Assembly (NCBI GenBank): GCA_035542775.1
Contig: DATKKX010000494.1
Location: 1 to 24,829 of the forward strand
Source of the DNA: DATKKX01 sp035542775
GTDB taxonomy: Bacteria; Planctomycetota; Phycisphaerae; UBA1845; UTPLA1
Length of the DNA: 24,829 bases
Reading direction: 5' to 3'
The notes under the pieces were generated by a model. It did no database searches, had not been told where the DNA came from, and saw only the letters and a program-made list of their open reading frames with translations. Below, piece by piece: positions 22,973-24,829 of the stretch. How positions within the stretch are numbered: the stretch's first letter is position 1; each line of letters opens with the position of its first letter. A program made the position numbers and the translations under genes.

Positions 22973-24829
22973 TCATGGCATGGCGAGAGCGTCGGCGACG
23001 TATTCGATGACATGCCGCGAGGCAACGCCGGTATGATGCGCAATCTGGTGTCGGCAACTGAATCCGGATATGGCGATCTCCGCGTCCCCTCGCCCCCGAA
23101 TGGCCGGAAAGAGCCGCTGCTCCCCCACCGCCCTGGCCACGTCGTAATGTTCCACCTCATGCCCGAACGAACCAGCCATGCCGCAGCAGCCGCTATCGAT
23201 CTCCCTGACATTGCCGTTGGCGCACGCCCTTAGAAGGGTTAGCGCCGATTCCGTGCCGACGAGCGCTTTCTGGTGGCAGTGCCCGTGATAGAGCAGGCTG
23301 ATGGTGGTGTTGAAACGCAAGGCTTCGGGTCGGTCCCGCAGAATCGCGGCGACAAATGACTCCATCGTCTGAGCGGCCTTCGCCACGCTTCGAGCCGCCG
23401 GCGTCCGGACAAGCTGCGGGTACTCGTCGGTGAAGGTGAGCAGGCAACTCGGTTCCGTACCGACGATCGGGACACCGCGGTCGGCGTAAGGCGAGAGCAC
23501 CGCCACATTGGTCTCAGCGAGAGCTCTCGCCTTCCAAAGTAGACCCTTGCTGATCGCCGGCCGCCCACAGCACTTCGTCCGTGGCACGGTCACCTCGTAG
23601 CCGAGGGCTTCCAGAACTTTGACCGCGGCGATGCCGACTTGCGGCGTGTAGTAATTCGTCCACGTGTCCACGAAATACACGACCTGCGGCCTGGCAAGAG
23701 CAGCGTCAGCAGCTTCCCCCCTCGCCCCGGCTGAATCCGCTCCCCCATCAGACTCCGCCCGGCGCGATGCAAACCATTGCCGGAAGGTCTGGCTCGCGAA
23801 CCGCGGAAGCGGCACCCGACGATCCAGGCCACAGAACAATTCCATCAACCCGCGCACCCATGCCGATTGCAGCAGCCAGTTGCTGACATTCGCAAACCGG
23901 CAACCCCATGCAGCCAACTCGGGCACCGCCGCAATCAGCCTGCTGCGACGCGAAACGCCCACGCGGCGATGGCGGTGGGCCAGCCACTCGGCCTTGAGCC
24001 GGGCCATGTCCACCCCGGTCGGGCATTCGTTCTTGCAGGCCTTGCAGCTCAGGCAAAGATCCAGGACTTCGGCGAGGGCGGGATCGACCAGACCCTGCAT
24101 GAGGCCGCCGCCGGATAGGGCAATTCGCAAAGCGTTGGCCCTCGCCCGAGTCGTGTCCCTCTCATCACCGGTGGCCATGTATGAAGGACACATCACGCCC
24201 ACGAGGCGCTGCCGGCATTCGCCGATGCCGCTGCACATCTCGGCCAGCCCGCCCATGCCGCCGTATGCGGAAAAGTCCAGGTAGGTGTCTATAGCCTCCG
24301 CATCGGACGACTTGGCCGGCTCGCGGCCGACCGGCCGGTCGGTGGCTGCATCCTGCGGGACATAGCGCAGGTTGTCCGTCATGGAGAGCGGCGTGACAAT
24401 CTTGTTCGGGTTGAGCACGCTGTTCGGGTCGAAGGCCTGTTTGATCCTGCTGAAGGCCTCGACGATTCGCGCCCCGTAGAGTGTCTCCAGCCAGCCTGAC
24501 CGCACAATTCCGTCGCCATGCTCGCCCGTGGTCGTACCGCCGAACTCCAGGATCAACTTGCTGACCCGCTCACCGATCCGCCGCATGCGTTCCACATCGT
24601 GACGGAGTTTGAGATTGAGCACGGGCCGAATGTGCAGGCAGCCCACACTGGCATGGGCATAGTAGCCGGCCCGCTCGACACCCTCGTCAGCCAGGATGGC
24701 ACGAAACTTCTCGATGTAGGCCCGAAGCTTCGCCGGGTCGACAGCGGAGTCCTCCACAAAGGCCTGCGGCTGCCACGGACCCGGTTTGGACTGGGCCAAG
24801 CCCAGACCCGCCTTGCGAACCGCCCACAC
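22973..24829 (-). CDS. FAD-linked oxidase / Fe-S oxidoreductase fusion (D-lactate/glycolate dehydrogenase-like), partial
   Basis: 618 codons in the window; the N-terminal FAD-binding part lies beyond the right edge. Residues 1-145 of the visible part are the FAD_oxidase_C domain (GYYAHASVGCLHIRPVLNL, GGTTTGEHGDGIVRS, FDPNSVLNPNKIV). Next comes a ferredoxin-type region with C199, C205, C214 and then CLSCKACKNECPTG (C259, C262, C265, C269). Two CCG half-domains close it (TKCCGRPAISKG; DSGCCGMAGSFGHE), as in GlpC/GlcF heterodisulfide-reductase-like subunits. Such fused proteins oxidise 2-hydroxy acids such as D-lactate or 2-hydroxyglutarate and pass electrons through Fe-S clusters to the respiratory chain. 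It is not obviously linked to the glycan cluster. Substrate unknown. Confidence 0.93.
   Translation of the reverse strand: MWAVRKAGLGLAQSKPGPWQPQAFVEDSAVDPAKLRAYIEKFRAILADEGVERAGYYAHASVGCLHIRPVLNLKLRHDVERMRRIGERVSKLILEFGGTTTGEHGDGIVRSGWLETLYGARIVEAFSRIKQAFDPNSVLNPNKIVTPLSMTDNLRYVPQDAATDRPVGREPAKSSDAEAIDTYLDFSAYGGMGGLAEMCSGIGECRQRLVGVMCPSYMATGDERDTTRARANALRIALSGGGLMQGLVDPALAEVLDLCLSCKACKNECPTGVDMARLKAEWLAHRHRRVGVSRRSRLIAAVPELAAWGCRFANVSNWLLQSAWVRGLMELFCGLDRRVPLPRFASQTFRQWFASRRAESDGGADSAGARGEAADAALARPQVVYFVDTWTNYYTPQVGIAAVKVLEALGYEVTVPRTKCCGRPAISKGLLWKARALAETNVAVLSPYADRGVPIVGTEPSCLLTFTDEYPQLVRTPAARSVAKAAQTMESFVAAILRDRPEALRFNTTISLLYHGHCHQKALVGTESALTLLRACANGNVREIDSGCCGMAGSFGHEVEHYDVARAVGEQRLFPAIRGRGDAEIAISGFSCRHQIAHHTGVASRHVIEYVADALAMP

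Overview
This G+C-rich window is almost filled by one long, minus-strand array of cell-surface glycan genes running from about 22,481 down to 822. At the right end are a small plus-strand lipoprotein gene and the C-terminal two thirds of a large FAD/Fe-S oxidoreductase. No rRNA, tRNA, CRISPR array, transposase or phage gene was seen. Alkaline-phosphatase-superfamily ('sulfatase') domains fused to TPRs and a protein with two short zinc ribbons are common in Planctomycetota and related environmental lineages. I infer a planctomycete-like bacterium, with moderate confidence and no marker gene to prove it.

Region by region, in the direction of transcription (right to left): (1) 22,481-20,046, a large protein with an N-terminal repeat-like part, a Maf-like middle and a CgeB-like glycosyltransferase end. 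(2) 20,041-13,282, a nonulosonic acid (sialic/legionaminic-type) module: CMP-sugar synthetase, a GT-A glycosyltransferase, NeuB-type synthase, NeuD/PglD-type acetyltransferase, a CBS plus nucleotidyltransferase enzyme of the PtmE type, an extended SDR, and a LegC-type aminotransferase. LegC plus PtmE points to a GDP-linked legionaminic acid-like route; the 4,6-dehydratase and the hydrolysing 2-epimerase are not in the window. (3) 13,159-7,105, assembly and modification: a capsule-synthesis-type protein, a radical SAM/SPASM protein, a SAM methyltransferase, a polysaccharide deacetylase and a GT4 glycosyltransferase. (4) 7,095-822, two paralogous lipoprotein-like or membrane-anchored 'sulfatase'-TPR proteins and a zinc-ribbon protein.

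Neighbouring genes mostly touch or overlap (several ATGA or GTGA junctions), so regions 1-4 look like one operon or a few consecutive ones that make an activated nonulosonate, attach it, and build and trim a surface glycan.

The most unusual part is region 4. A unit of glycosyltransferase, sulfatase-TPR and zinc-ribbon gene seems to have been duplicated in tandem. The junction between the copies has collapsed into a 364-bp chimera (4428-4791): a piece of the zinc-ribbon gene fused in frame to the tail of a second GT4 gene. A 131-bp direct repeat (1622-1752 and 4661-4791) records this. Both 'sulfatases' carry Thr-Leu-Pro-Ser-His where true sulfatases have the formylglycine Cys/Ser-x-Pro-x-Arg, so they are probably not sulfatases but Thr-nucleophile phospho-hydrolases or transferases.
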